From Bryoerythrophyllum caledonicum (lineage: Eukaryota > Streptophyta > Bryopsida > Pottiales > Pottiaceae): DNA of 64,000 nt. This document shows positions 24,777 through 35,689 of the stretch, one piece after another. The notes beneath the pieces were generated by a model that had not been told where the DNA came from, searched no databases, and saw nothing but the letters and a program-made list of their open reading frames with translations. Each line of letters begins with the position of its first letter. Position 1 is the stretch's first letter. Location: contig OZ020519.1 of assembly GCA_963971425.1 (NCBI GenBank), positions 11,486,028 through 11,550,027 of the forward strand, in the 5' to 3' direction. The translations under genes and the position numbers were made by a program.

Positions 24777-25884
24777 CTAGGGAGGTAGATTATAAGATTT
24801 GATAAAGTTGTCACTATTGAATACTTAAATTAATGGAACATATAAATGTAAGCCACAACGTCTTCTAAATTCCCATCGTCATAACATAAATTGTACTTGC
24901 AATGTAATATCACCGGTTGAATATTCTTAATTCATACAATATAAAAATAGTCTTGCTAAGTCATAACCACTTAGTTCAATTCTTTCTTCAATTCTTTTTA
25001 ATAATCAAATTATTGTCCACGTATTAAATTCCTAATCGCATAATTTCTAATTATCACCCATGCACACATTCATAGTGGAATTCCAATATTTCCAAGTTAA
25101 TTGTCTCACAATTGGTACAATTCATACCAACAATTTATTCCATCACTTTACATTTCCAATCTGGTTCTTATCAATTTCATAATTCCATAACTAAATTTCC
25201 AACTACCACCAACTTCAAATCACAGTCTTCTCCAATTTGATCTATTCACAGCATCATCTCACATACGCCCCATTGGCGATTTTCCATACAACACATGCAC
25301 CATTCCATCAATAACCAATTGCTTCTCAAATCAACCACAATTCTCTCTACAATTAATTTTCCAATCGGTACACACACCATTCCTCAAATCACATATAGTC
25401 ATTTTAATTCCACCAATTATCATTATATAATATATCAACATATAAATTCGGCAATTTCCAATCGTCTACAAGTTCTCACACAAAATCTTTGTATCTCTAA
25501 TTCTATCAACTCTAAACTTAACATAAACTTCCTATCGGCGAGGAAGGAGTTCCAGCTCTCTCGGCATGGTCAACTAATTTCCAATCGGTCTATCTCCAAT
25601 ACTTGTACTCCCTATTGGCATGACGTTCCAAATCACGATCCATATCCACCGATTGGTATCTATCCGTTACCAACTGCCCTATCGGAACGTAACTCACTAA
25701 CATGGTCTATTAACACTAAGGATCTACTCCCATTGGCAAGTTCATACGTTCTAACCAAAAAATTTACTAATTGGAAAATTCCTACCGGATTATCCTACCA
25801 CACAATAGCTGCATCCGAGTCATCAACTTGACTAGGAGGGACAAAATACTCTCCAGGACTTAAACCTTTAAACGTAGGCATGTC
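24777..25884 (-). other. Intron-like spacer between protease and reverse transcriptase
   Basis: About 1.1 kb of AT-rich DNA separates the gag-protease frame from the RT frame, which are not in phase (1129 nt apart). Just before the RT frame the minus strand reads TCTACCTCCCTAG, a good pyrimidine-rich 3' splice site. Ogre elements are known to splice an intron at this position. The donor could not be fixed. After the TAG at 25885 the frame stays open for about 28 codons, so coding may extend to about 25800. The segment has repeated ATTGG/CCAAT-like words. Confidence 0.5.
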
Positions 25885-28800
25885 CTAGATAACATTAGTA
25901 TCTTCACGTTGAGATTCTGAGTTTGGATCAGTAGTCCAATCTGAAGCATCATCTTGAGTCTCACCATGATAGTTTGCAGGAAATATGGGAAGAATAATTT
26001 TACTTTTGCCCTTCCCAATTGTCAAAGTTCCCTTGCCCCAATCGTCCTTGGCTTTAGCTAATGACAACCAAGGTCTGCGAAGGAGAATAGGATATGTGGA
26101 AATAGACTCACTCACCTTAAAGACAATATAGTCAATTTTATAATCAATTCCACCAATTATTGTATTTAATTGTATCAATTTTCCCAAAGGTTTGACTCTA
26201 CTTTGATCGGCCATTCTTAAAATAATAGGAGTAGGTGCTATGTTAGTTATGCCTAACTCTTCCATAGTATCAACACTCATAAGGTTGACACTACTCCCAC
26301 TATCAATTTGGACTCCATCAATTAAAGTTCCATCTATAATTACATCGATTGTAGGTGCACCTGGATCTAGAGAGATATCATGAACGTTCACAATTTCGGG
26401 TTGAGATTTACTTGTTTTCTTATTTATTTTTTGTTTAGTTTTTTTAACATTGTCCTCCTCTTGTATTTTTGCTCTCTTTCTAATTTGAGAAGAGGTTAAC
26501 TCATTCTTACAATAAGGTGACAATGCAAGTAATTGTCTCAAAGAAATTTGAGGTTGTAATCTATCTAAATCTGTGAGAATATCATATGGATGCATACCCA
26601 TTGCTAATCTCATAATTCTATTATGTTTTATCTTTTTTAAAGACATAGATGATTCTTTCATTATCTTTTTTGAAGGCTTATAAAAAGTAGGTTGTTCCAA
26701 CGGTTTCATGGAAGTACTTGGTTTTTCCACATTTGGAATTATAGGTACAACTTTTTCTAGCGAAGGAGGTGTTATAGGTACTTGAGTAGGATTTTCCTGA
26801 GAATCACTATTTGTCATCTCTATTATTTGTGGTGATGGTTTAAGAATTTCTCGTATTTTTAGTATAGCTGGCATATCTCTAACAAGCACATGATTAAGTT
26901 TTACTTTGCTATAATCACTCTCTGAACTACTAACGGGTTTTTTTTCAAGGGCCTTCTTGGCTTGTGATCTCGTGATAAAGACATCTTGAGGTGTATCAAT
27001 TGCCATATAGTTTACATTTCTAGTATTAGAAGACTCTACTTCTTGAATTTGAACTTGTTTCCTAACATTAGGAAACTCAGTAATTATGGCTGTGCAAAAG
27101 GTAGAAACATGCCCTGTTTGCCCACATCTTCCACATAAGGGATTAAAACCAACTTGTTGGCGTGCATTTGTGCATTCCCTAGAATAATGACTTGGCTCTC
27201 CACATTTATAACATACTACTTCTTTGTTTCTATCTTGGTTAGGTCCTCTCCAAACTTGGTGTTGACTATAACCATTATTTCCTCTCGGATGGTTATTATT
27301 GTTTCCCGGCCTGGTAAAAGGTTGTTTGGATGTAATTCTATAGGGTTGTTTTTGGTTATTATTTTGAGAAGGTTGCTCATGTACTAGGGCCTTAACTTCC
27401 TTGATATTTCTACAAGTAGTTATATCATGGCCCTTTGCACCACAATAAGCACATTTAAGCTTAGATGTTCCTCCTATAGGATATTTACACTCGGTGGCCA
27501 AGTGTCCATGTCCCTTACAATTACTACACCAAATATTAGTTCGTTGATTAGTAGCCTTAGGTCTCTTATTTCTACCTTCATTAACTTGGACTGACAATTC
27601 TCTAAATTGTTTTTGTAAGGCTTGGAGCTCATTTTCCTCATGACTTGGAGGCATCAACGCCAGTTGTTGCTCTCTAGGATGAGGTGGTCCTTGTATAGTT
27701 AATTGGGGTTGACTAGATATTGACCTAGGATAATAATCTCTTCCACTATTATCCATCCCATATTGAGTAGTTACAGGCAAAAGATATGGATCCTGATATG
27801 GAATCCTTTTTGTCTGTAACAACATATTAGATCGCTGCATAGCAGCTTCCCAATTTCTAGCAGCTTCATATGTTGCATTTAAATTTGCCGGGTTGGAAAG
27901 TTTAACCTGGTATATACACATGGGATCTAATAAACCTCTGGTAAAGGTATTAGTGATCCATGCTTCTGGCATATTATGATCTCGCCATCTATTCAATAAG
28001 TTTCTAAGCCGAGTATAATATCCGGCTATAGTTTCTGTGGGATACATTTGAAAACTTTGCAACTGATCCTGCAAAGTATTATGATAAGATTGGGGTCTAA
28101 ACCTGGTCAAAAATGTTTCTTTTAAAGCATCCCAGTTTATTGGTTGAGGATCTAATGCCGCATACCACCTCTGAGCTTCCCCTAGTAAATTACCAGGAAA
28201 ACTAGTGATATATTTATCAATTGTTAAATTATTAGCTATTGCTACTACTTGAAATCTTTCCAAGTAGGAATCCGGATCTTCTCCCAAATCACCATAGAAT
28301 ATGGGAAATGGAGCTATATTAAGCATCCTATGATGCGCCATAGCAAGGGGATTAACCAAAGGGTTGTCAGGAGTAGGAGGGATTGAAGGTGGTGAGGATA
28401 ATGAGGACGTGCTAGAGGTAGAACTAGCAGAAGAAGAGTCAAAAGGAGAAGTCCTCCCAGAAGTATGTGAGGAGAGTCCAGCTGGACTCTCTTCTCGCAC
28501 TGATGGTTCTGAGTGCTCTTCTTCTTTACTTTCACTATTAAATAAACTTTCACCTTCTTTAGGCTCACTTTGTTCACCTACATCTAACTTTTCCTCTTTA
28601 ATAGGATTATACTTAAATTCCTCTCCTTCCACACTAGATTGGTCAATCTCTTCTTGTATGTCAAAGTTTAAAGTGGTAGGTCTAAGAATTTGGCTAAAAG
28701 CTTCTAATAACTCCTTACGAAACTTATGCTTTTCTTCTTCATTTTCCAATGGTCTATCATTCAGAAAATGGTCAATAGATTCTTTTGCTTCACTATGAGT

Positions 28801-29454
28801 AAATATTGGTATTTCCAATTTTGACTCAAATTCTTGGGCAAAAGGACTTGGATAGGGAGTTTCAAAGTTTGTTTGGTTTGAGGAGTTACCTACTTCATAT
28901 GTACGATTTATTAAAGATTGGGGTATGGGGATTCTAAACAATCGCTCTAACTCATCAAGTTGTTGATCATGAATGTTAGGTTTTTCATCCACTTCTTCCT
29001 CTTCTGAGGATCCTTCCTTTTCTAAGGATTTAGACCAAACTTTCTCACTTTGGATCTCCCAATTTACTTCTTCCGGGCTACTAGAACAACAAGAGTGACT
29101 GGTATATTTTTTATCTTTTCTTTTTCCTATATATTTCTTCCTAGGATTTTTTAATGCTACGAATACTAACTCTTCTGGGGTAAATTGTGGTGTCTTTGTG
29201 TCTGACTGAGGAGAATTTGGAGGATCGGGTAGTGTTTTACATGTTGTCTCCCTTTTTGTTTGTCTCAATGCCTTTTCTAAGGCTATTTCTATTTCCTCAT
29301 TTAGTTTAAAGGGAGAAGGACTTGTAACAATATTAAAGGTAGGATTATGTACTCCTAACAGTATAGTTGGTTGTTTCCTCTCTACCATTTTCTTATAACG
29401 TTGAGCTCTCTCGACTTTTTGTTTTTCTCTTTTCTCTTTGTCTTTTCCTGACAT
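25885..29454 (-). CDS. gag: gag-protease polyprotein
   Basis: A 1189-codon frame starting MSGKDKEKREKQ. A charged N-terminal part (acidic and Ser-rich to about residue 370) precedes a retrotransposon gag core (residues about 380-500, FPIFYGDLGEDPDSYLERF to FLTRFRP). Four CCHC zinc knuckles lie at about 640-780 (CSNCKGHGHLATEC, CAYCGAKGHDITTC, CYKCGEPSHYSREC, CGRCGQTGHVSTFC); one or two is usual in plant gypsy gag. The aspartic protease domain follows, with active site IDSGSSVNLMS near residue 1048. The frame ends in a TAG at 25885, where CAG would continue it. Confidence 0.92.
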   Translation of the reverse strand: MSGKDKEKREKQKVERAQRYKKMVERKQPTILLGVHNPTFNIVTSPSPFKLNEEIEIALEKALRQTKRETTCKTLPDPPNSPQSDTKTPQFTPEELVFVALKNPRKKYIGKRKDKKYTSHSCCSSSPEEVNWEIQSEKVWSKSLEKEGSSEEEEVDEKPNIHDQQLDELERLFRIPIPQSLINRTYEVGNSSNQTNFETPYPSPFAQEFESKLEIPIFTHSEAKESIDHFLNDRPLENEEEKHKFRKELLEAFSQILRPTTLNFDIQEEIDQSSVEGEEFKYNPIKEEKLDVGEQSEPKEGESLFNSESKEEEHSEPSVREESPAGLSSHTSGRTSPFDSSSASSTSSTSSLSSPPSIPPTPDNPLVNPLAMAHHRMLNIAPFPIFYGDLGEDPDSYLERFQVVAIANNLTIDKYITSFPGNLLGEAQRWYAALDPQPINWDALKETFLTRFRPQSYHNTLQDQLQSFQMYPTETIAGYYTRLRNLLNRWRDHNMPEAWITNTFTRGLLDPMCIYQVKLSNPANLNATYEAARNWEAAMQRSNMLLQTKRIPYQDPYLLPVTTQYGMDNSGRDYYPRSISSQPQLTIQGPPHPREQQLALMPPSHEENELQALQKQFRELSVQVNEGRNKRPKATNQRTNIWCSNCKGHGHLATECKYPIGGTSKLKCAYCGAKGHDITTCRNIKEVKALVHEQPSQNNNQKQPYRITSKQPFTRPGNNNNHPRGNNGYSQHQVWRGPNQDRNKEVVCYKCGEPSHYSRECTNARQQVGFNPLCGRCGQTGHVSTFCTAIITEFPNVRKQVQIQEVESSNTRNVNYMAIDTPQDVFITRSQAKKALEKKPVSSSESDYSKVKLNHVLVRDMPAILKIREILKPSPQIIEMTNSDSQENPTQVPITPPSLEKVVPIIPNVEKPSTSMKPLEQPTFYKPSKKIMKESSMSLKKIKHNRIMRLAMGMHPYDILTDLDRLQPQISLRQLLALSPYCKNELTSSQIRKRAKIQEEDNVKKTKQKINKKTSKSQPEIVNVHDISLDPGAPTIDVIIDGTLIDGVQIDSGSSVNLMSVDTMEELGITNIAPTPIILRMADQSRVKPLGKLIQLNTIIGGIDYKIDYIVFKVSESISTYPILLRRPWLSLAKAKDDWGKGTLTIGKGKSKIILPIFPANYHGETQDDASDWTTDPNSESQREDTNVI

Positions 29455-29845
29455 TAGTAATCCCCATAGGTTTTTTATTTTTATCCTTATTCTGAACTTA
29501 ATTTTTAAATTTTAAATTTAAACAAAGATAAATTGCTTCCTCTGTAAGCTTCATTCCCTCAACTTCCCATGCAATGTTTCGTGGATACTTATACATAGTT
29601 AATAAGGCTCCCATTTCATTTTCTCCCAACCATTCACTGGCTATACCTATTAAAAGGTCTATCTAATTTTCGGCTATTTTCAAATATTCCCCATCATAAG
29701 GACCTATACGGTGATACGCACAAATTGTAGTGATTAATCTCCTAATTATTTTCCCACCATTAACTCGGGTACATAAAGGATCACTCTCTCGGTTCATTTT
29801 GTCATTGGGGTACTTGTATAGTATTTCAAGGAATTATAAAGAATT
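29455..29845. other. Spacer between leader ORFs and gag
   Basis: AT-rich; no ORF or motif recognized. Confidence 0.4.
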
Positions 29846-30127
29846 TTAACTTGAACAAAGGTGGAGAGCCTCCATAGATAGGTTTAATTCCTTCTCTTTA
29901 TTTATGGGGTAACCCAAATATGCCAACAATTCCCCTATCTCAAGTTCACTCAACCATTCTTTTGCTTGTTCAATTAATCTTTCTATTTCAATTTCTATTA
30001 TATCCGAATATTTCCTATCCTGACTAATAAAAGTTTCATAATAAGCTATTCTTGCATATAAGAATTTAAGAGATTTATTTCTTTCACTTTTAGAATTTTG
30101 GCGTTCAATTTTTCTCATTTTCTCCAT
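29846..30127 (-). CDS. Gypsy leader ORF c (93 aa, unknown)
   Basis: Begins MEKMRKIERQNSK and overlaps the end of the preceding ORF by 23 bases in another frame. Charged and helical in appearance with no known domain. It is one of three consecutive small ORFs between the 5' LTR and gag, where Ogre elements carry their ORF1. It may be separate, spliced or frameshifted from its neighbours. Confidence 0.4.
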   Translation of the reverse strand: MEKMRKIERQNSKSERNKSLKFLYARIAYYETFISQDRKYSDIIEIEIERLIEQAKEWLSELEIGELLAYLGYPINKEKELNLSMEALHLCSS

Positions 30128-30413
30128 TGAGGTAACAATAGTGACGCCAATCAGTCAGGGTAAATGGTTCTATCTTAAATTCTCGTGACAATGGTTCTAT
30201 TATTAATTCTCTTGGGTAATTGAATTTTTGTAAAAAAATATTGATGATCTTTTTCCTATTAATGGAATGTTGGTTGTTTTCTTTAATACGTTCTATTTCT
30301 TTCCCCAAAAGTCTAAATAATTTCCCTTCATTGTATTGAATTTTAGAATAAATTATTAACAATCTTTTCAACCTTGTCCGTTGTTCCTTAAAAGTTTCAT
30401 TTGAGGAACTCAT
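30105..30413 (-). CDS. Gypsy leader ORF b (102 aa, unknown)
   Basis: Starts MSSSNETFKEQRTRLKR three bases after the stop of ORF a. Charged, probably helical, with no recognized domain. It may be part of a single ancestral ORF1 with the neighbouring frames. Confidence 0.4.
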   Translation of the reverse strand: MSSSNETFKEQRTRLKRLLIIYSKIQYNEGKLFRLLGKEIERIKENNQHSINRKKIINIFLQKFNYPRELIIEPLSREFKIEPFTLTDWRHYCYLNGENEKN

Positions 30414-30416
30414 TTT

Positions 30417-30932
30417 TTAAATACATAATAAATCAAAGGCTACACTCACGGGAACTTCTGGATCTTTAGATAAGAAGTCGGGAAAGAATACTTTGCTCTC
30501 TAAGTTTTGTTTACTATAAACAAAGATATAAGTTTCTTGATTAAACTTGTATCCGTTCCAAGCCCCTATACCTCTAGAAATTAATGGTTGTGTTTGAAGT
30601 TTCAATCTACCATATTGAGCAAAAAGGTAGTGTAGTTGATATTTTAAATATAAAGTCTTTTTCTTGACAATTACTTCATTAAAACCCTCACCCTTATTCC
30701 ACACTTTGTTTAAAATTAATTGTTTAATTTCTAAGGGTAGTTGATCAAATTTTTCATTAAATGATTGATTAATTTTTAGATGAGCCCCATAAAATTGAAA
30801 TCCTTGTCCGTAATACGCACCTCTATAGACACGATAAAGGGCGCTAAACAAATATGGACCACTAAAGAAGTCACTCAATGCTTCTTCAGAAACCTCCCAT
30901 GGAAAAGTAGACATGTTGTAACATGTCTTCAC
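30417..30932 (-). CDS. Gypsy leader ORF a (171 aa, unknown)
   Basis: First ORF after the primer site; starts MKTCYNMSTFPWEV or, more likely, at the internal Met seven residues in. It is aromatic-rich (FFSGPYLFSALYRVYRGAYY), suggesting a globular domain. No family recognized. Its position equals ORF1 of Ogre/Tat elements. Confidence 0.45.
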   Translation of the reverse strand: MKTCYNMSTFPWEVSEEALSDFFSGPYLFSALYRVYRGAYYGQGFQFYGAHLKINQSFNEKFDQLPLEIKQLILNKVWNKGEGFNEVIVKKKTLYLKYQLHYLFAQYGRLKLQTQPLISRGIGAWNGYKFNQETYIFVYSKQNLESKVFFPDFLSKDPEVPVSVAFDLLCI

Positions 30933-31116
30933 TCTTTACTAAAAGTTTTTTTTTTTTTTTTTAATATAAATTTTTAATTTTTAATAAACTTTTTCAGTAA
31001 TTCCAAAGTTTATAACTTCACACAAAACTAAATGCTATGATAGTTTACTTAAATAATTGACTTAAGTTTGACAACTTTCCTATATTAGAAAAATACTTAA
31101 AAACTTGACGGTACCA

Positions 31117-31134
31117 TCCCCAGCATGGTCGCCA
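31117..31134 (-). other. Primer binding site
   Basis: On the minus strand TGGCGACCATGCTGGGGA starts six bases after the LTR edge. The TGG pairs with a tRNA 3' CCA. By memory it matches the tRNA-Asp primer sequence used by several plant gypsy elements at about 14 of 18 positions; the tRNA is not certain. Confidence 0.65.
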
Positions 31135-31140
31135 AAAAAA

Positions 31141-33126
31141 TATAGAGTGATTTTTCACCACTCTAATAAAACACCCAAGTGTACCCACACCTCATAGGAT
31201 TCGTTACGGGGATGATTATACGCCTAGTTTTAAGTAATTGGAGATTAATTGTGTCGTTAAGCTATCTTTTTGGTTAATTCTTAAGGTTATCTATCTATTT
31301 TTAGGAAATTAGGGCTGTTAGCATCACTCTTAAGGGATCCACAAACAAAGTCTAAACCCCAAGGATCTCTCGTGCCTTAAGACGGAACATTAGTCCTTTT
31401 AAGATTGTGCTTATGCCACTAATCCTTAAACACTTGCCACACTGGGCTAATGGAAGTTTCCATTAAGTCTCATTGCATTGGTTCTTTAATTACACTCTTT
31501 AAGAATTCAAATTCTTACCTCATGCAAAAACGTTCCACTTTTCACGTCCGTCCACTCGGTCCACGTGATCACGTTCTTAAGACAATGGTTAGTCTCAAAA
31601 AATCACACACACAAGTTAACTTAAGTCTTAAATAGTTCACCTCTTAAGTCTCCACTTAAGTTCACTTACCCACAATTATCCCTTAAAGACCACGGTGTTC
31701 CACACTTACTCGTACCACTTAGTCTTTAAGATGTCTGAATTTTACTTAAGACTTCTCTCTCGGTCGGGTCCATGTTCTTAAGAACACAGTTTCTGTCCTT
31801 GAGTTCTTAAGCACTCACTTTCTCACTTAGGACTGATTCTTAAGAACCTGCACTGTCTAGACCAATTCAGTCCTACAGTGTTCTTAAGTTTCTGTCTTTA
31901 AGACTTCCAGAACCGGGAGTGCATCTCACTGAATGCAAATATTGTCCCGTATTCTCAATTATACGAACCTTTAAGTCCAAGCCCTTAAACTTAAGGGTCT
32001 CATGGTACTTAAGGTCTCACTCTTCATAAGCTTATGTATCTAAACTTGGACTTAAGATTCTTAAGTTTCTATGTTTTCTTCTTAAGTCTTTCTTTGGGAT
32101 TTGTTCTTTATTCTCTCTCTTATGATAGATTCTTAAATACTCACAACTTAGCCTACCTTAGAGAATTCCTTCTATTAAGGTTAGACTTAATGCCAATTTT
32201 TTGTATGCATAATATGACACTCTTGCCATGCATTAAGGTATGCCACTCTTGATGTTTATTGCATAAATTGCATTAACACGAATAAGATTTCCACTCTTAT
32301 TCTTATGATACTCAAGTTATGCTCACTCACACTTGAGATCTTATTAAGTACTTATGCATCACACATCTCATGCACTAAGTCACTTAATTTCACATTATCT
32401 CCATTAATCTTCACACTCATGATTAATGCTCCAACACACACACACAAGGTCACACCCACGACCTTAGTAGTTAGGGTATTTCCCTAACTTATTCCATGAA
32501 GAATAAATATACAATGCATTCATGCATAGGAATTTTATCCACAATTAATACCTAATGCATGCAATTGCATTTACAACACACAATGTCAAATTTATGCAAT
32601 GAAGTTCACATAATATTGCAATTATACATATGACTCAAGTCACAAGACTCTACATATGCAAATTCAATAACAATTATATATTCATATATAAAATTAAATA
32701 CTCTTACAACATTAAGAGTCATCAACTAGCTCTTTCACCTAAAGCTAGGGCTCACTCCAATCTTCCTCCAAGGAATTTCTATGGTAATGGCCAAGAATGC
32801 TAAAAATTCAAGCTAGTCATTCTACTCAACATCCAAGAGGTACACCTCTTGACAAGAGATTTTCCCTAGTATTAACCATTAAGATTAATTCCACTAAATC
32901 TTCACATCTCTTCATATCCATTTATGAAAAGGTACAACCTATCCAAAGGGTGCGAGTTCAACCCTTTTCCCATTATTTCCTTATTCTTGGATATGAATAG
33001 GTACTTTCCAATTAATTAAGTACTTAGTGTAAACTTGATCATTAATTTTTTAATTCTCCGTATATCTACAACTCTTTTTACACTTAATTTTCGGAAAAAA
33101 TCTATTTTTATCATTTTGGCTCTACA
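31141..33126 (-). repeat. LTR (5' LTR in element orientation)
   Basis: 1986 bp, the partner of 12432-14417. Its plus-strand left end reads TATAGAG instead of TGTAGAG, so the canonical terminal dinucleotide next to the primer site is mutated in this copy. Confidence 0.95.
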
Positions 33127-33131
33127 ATAGG
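33127..33131. repeat. Target-site duplication ATAGG, right copy
   Basis: Follows the CA end of the right LTR and equals 12427-12431. Confidence 0.9.
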
Positions 33132-35488
33132 CCGAGGCACGGGAAGCTCCAGAAGAAGCGGATGCACGTATTCAACAATCCAGCGAAAACTGCATTCGTG
33201 GGTTGGCAAGATGAGCCATGGCTTTGGTCGTCCGTCACTTGCGAGGACTACATCGAGTGGTGCTACCTGTCGAAGATGTTTCCTCCACATCGCCATTTAA
33301 TAAATCGCCGCATAAAGTAGGCGAATTTGAAGTATTGCATCAACGAGCAGTTTCGAGCTCATGTCCTCCAAGTACACTTATACTTATACGTGCTTGAATT
33401 CATGCCCCGCAATGATTGTCCCCTCTATCTCGCTTGCATGGTATATGCGGAGGTCATTTTCAATAAGCGAGTGGATTAGAGGACTATGCGGAAAACTCCA
33501 AAAATGCCGAGGGTGTGGATGTATGTCGATGTGCCTAGGAAGCAGCATCTGGTGTTTCATTTTACGGCACTAGGGCCACAAGAAACGGATGGCCTAAAAG
33601 AAGTACCTCCAGTCAAGTCAGATTAATCACCTGATTTGGACTCAGATGGACGTGTAGGTCGGCGTTCATCGACTTCTCTAGTGGCGCGTACTTTACAAAA
33701 AAAACGGCAACAAGTGAAGCTCCATCAAGCAGGACTTTTGATGGTTCAAGGAGGTGGCCAAGTAGATTTACCAATCGTAAATCTTGTTGGCGATGATGAA
33801 CCTATAGCGAGGCTTGGCGGTGTTGAAGATGAAGAACCCATCCATGTTATGGATGAAATGCCAATGATGGATGTCGTAGTCACCACTTCCAACACCAAGC
33901 ATGTAGCATCAGGGTTCGGAAGTATGACCGTCGATGCTCACCAAGAGTTTTTGGAAACTATAAGCTTGAAAGATGAGATGATTCAACGTCTCCAAGAAAA
34001 GATTCAAAACCTCAAGCTGTAATCCAGTGAAAAGGGTGACATTATCTGATTATCACCAAGCAAGCAGTCGAGATAGAAGAGTTGCGTCGAGAATGTGTTG
34101 CGAGTCACGCTAATATTGGCGATGTTGCTCGAGGTGTGGACGATACAATTCTCGACAATCTAGTTGGCAACATTATTAGCTGCTTGCTAGAGACCCCGAC
34201 AAGACCACCGCGTCACCGCTTTGCTAGTCGTCCGTCGATTTTTCTACCGCCGCTGGCTGTAGCAACGCAGCGATTAGTAGATTCCATCGGCACCGAGGAT
34301 TCTCTGTTGTTTTCCCTACCCAATCCAAGCACGGAACTAGTTCAGCTTCGCAGTGCAAACGACATCCTTCGAAAAATGATTAGATCGGTGAGCGAGCAGT
34401 ATTATCAATGGAAGGCGGCATGCATCTTGAATGTTGACCGTGCGAGGCAAATGGCAATAGAGGTCCAGAAGATTGACAACGAATATCTGACAAATAATAC
34501 ACGCCGTGATTTTGGACTCACATCTTGGGTACACTTCGATGAGATGTTTCCAACTGAATTGCTTCATTTGCCAGATGGTAAATCTATTGACTGGGCAAAG
34601 TTGGAGTAGGACCACACAGAGGCTATGTCTTCTCATGCCCTTCAACCAAGCGGAAACTTGGAAGCACGCAAGTTATGGCCAACACCAGCAAGCTTCACGC
34701 AAAATGAAGATGTTTGCCCGGTTTGTTTAAATCCTTTCGGGCCAGAAGGTGCATATGCTCTTGGCATGTGCCGGTGTTTATACCATCCGATGTGTCTCCT
34801 AGGTGGTCTCTTGACACGTAGGTTTTGCGCAAAGTGTAGAGCACCATTTTATAAGCGCTTGTATGATTTATTTGGCCTCACCACCTACATGCCACCTAGT
34901 TGGGAGTTGAACCCGGAGACTGAACCTGGGGACACCTATGCTGAAAAGTGGGGAGAAGATTTGGTGTAGAATTGGCGTGCAGGGTGCCACCAGCTACATA
35001 AGTCCATTGTAAGCTCACAATTTGGTTGGGAAAATGACCACGAAGAAATTATACGAGTGGCCAAGAAGCTCATATCGGGAACCACCGCTGACCATGTTGG
35101 TAAACGAAACTTCTTCTACCAAGTCATGGGCGGATATTGGAATGCGAGACGGAAACTATTTCAATTCAGGCGACATCCAGATGGGAAACTGTGGAATCAC
35201 CAGGGACATCTGGTGTCAGAATTGGAAGAGGCCACTGATCTTGACCTTCGCAATGCATTGCAATGGGAAGAATCGCAGTGGAAGGAAACTTTGAAGGAGG
35301 AAGCTATTGACTCCCTTCTTGAGGAACATAGTCCGGCGACTATGAAGACTCTCAAATCACTTCGAAACTCCAAAATGTTACGTGCTCTCATAAACTCGGA
35401 TGGGCCTCACCAGAGGACGCGAGCGACTCGTAGATTGCTTGATGATGGGGCTGGAGGAAGTGGTGAACCAAGTGGAGCTAATGCGTGA
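33132..35488 (+). pseudogene. Unit 1 gene, 3' part: shared N-terminal domain, coiled coil, RING-like finger
   Basis: It resumes at the basic stretch and continues with the domain shared by units 1-3: MHVFNNPAKTAFVGW ... CEDYIEWCYLSKMFPPHR ... NLKYCINEQFRAH, parallel to unit 2's IHIFIDCELKAFRGW ... CAKYIAWCHLGRMWPHSR ... NLNYCTNEVFKER. After a TAG near 33624 comes an acidic segment and a coiled coil (SLKDEMIQRLQEKIQNLKL, to 34019). A further frame runs 34082-35488 with TAGs at 34607 and 34967. It carries a RING-like cysteine pattern CPVCLNPF ... MCRCLYHPMC ... FCAKCRAPF (34714-34850), typical of E3 ligases, then a charged C-terminal domain. Removing the retrotransposon would join the two halves in phase around the basic stretch. 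Function unknown; degraded. Confidence 0.65.
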
Positions 35489-35689
35489 TGAAGTGGAGTA
35501 TAGGCACATAGAATGCAAGATGAAAGCGTTGCATTTATAACCATTTTGTATGTTGCGGCATTTGCATAGGCAATATAAGGACATCTTTAAAGCATTGACT
35601 CATTTCTGACAGCTCCTTTGAAACATTGAAATGATTTTGTAACATTTAAATCCCTCAATTTGCAAGAACTGAATTTTTCACGGCCCCTG

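Larger units (their letters stand above)
12432..33126 (-). mobile_element. Ty3/gypsy LTR retrotransposon, 20.7 kb, Ogre/Tat- or Athila-like layout
   Basis: A complete element in minus orientation: 5' LTR 31141-33126, primer site 31117-31134, three small ORFs, gag-protease, spacer, RT-RNaseH-integrase, a large downstream ORF, polypurine tract, and 3' LTR 12432-14417. The order RT-RNaseH-IN places it in Ty3/gypsy. Its size, the leader ORFs before gag, the spacer between protease and RT, and the FLDD RT motif recall the Tat/Ogre and Athila lineages. Clade placement needs an RT tree. All main ORFs contain nonsense codons, so this copy is defective as read, although the LTRs are almost identical. 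Confidence 0.93.

Noticed and set aside
25295-25831. 178-codon plus-strand ORF between protease and RT
   Set aside because: Antisense to the element, low-complexity Ile/Asn/Ser composition, lies in the presumed intron.
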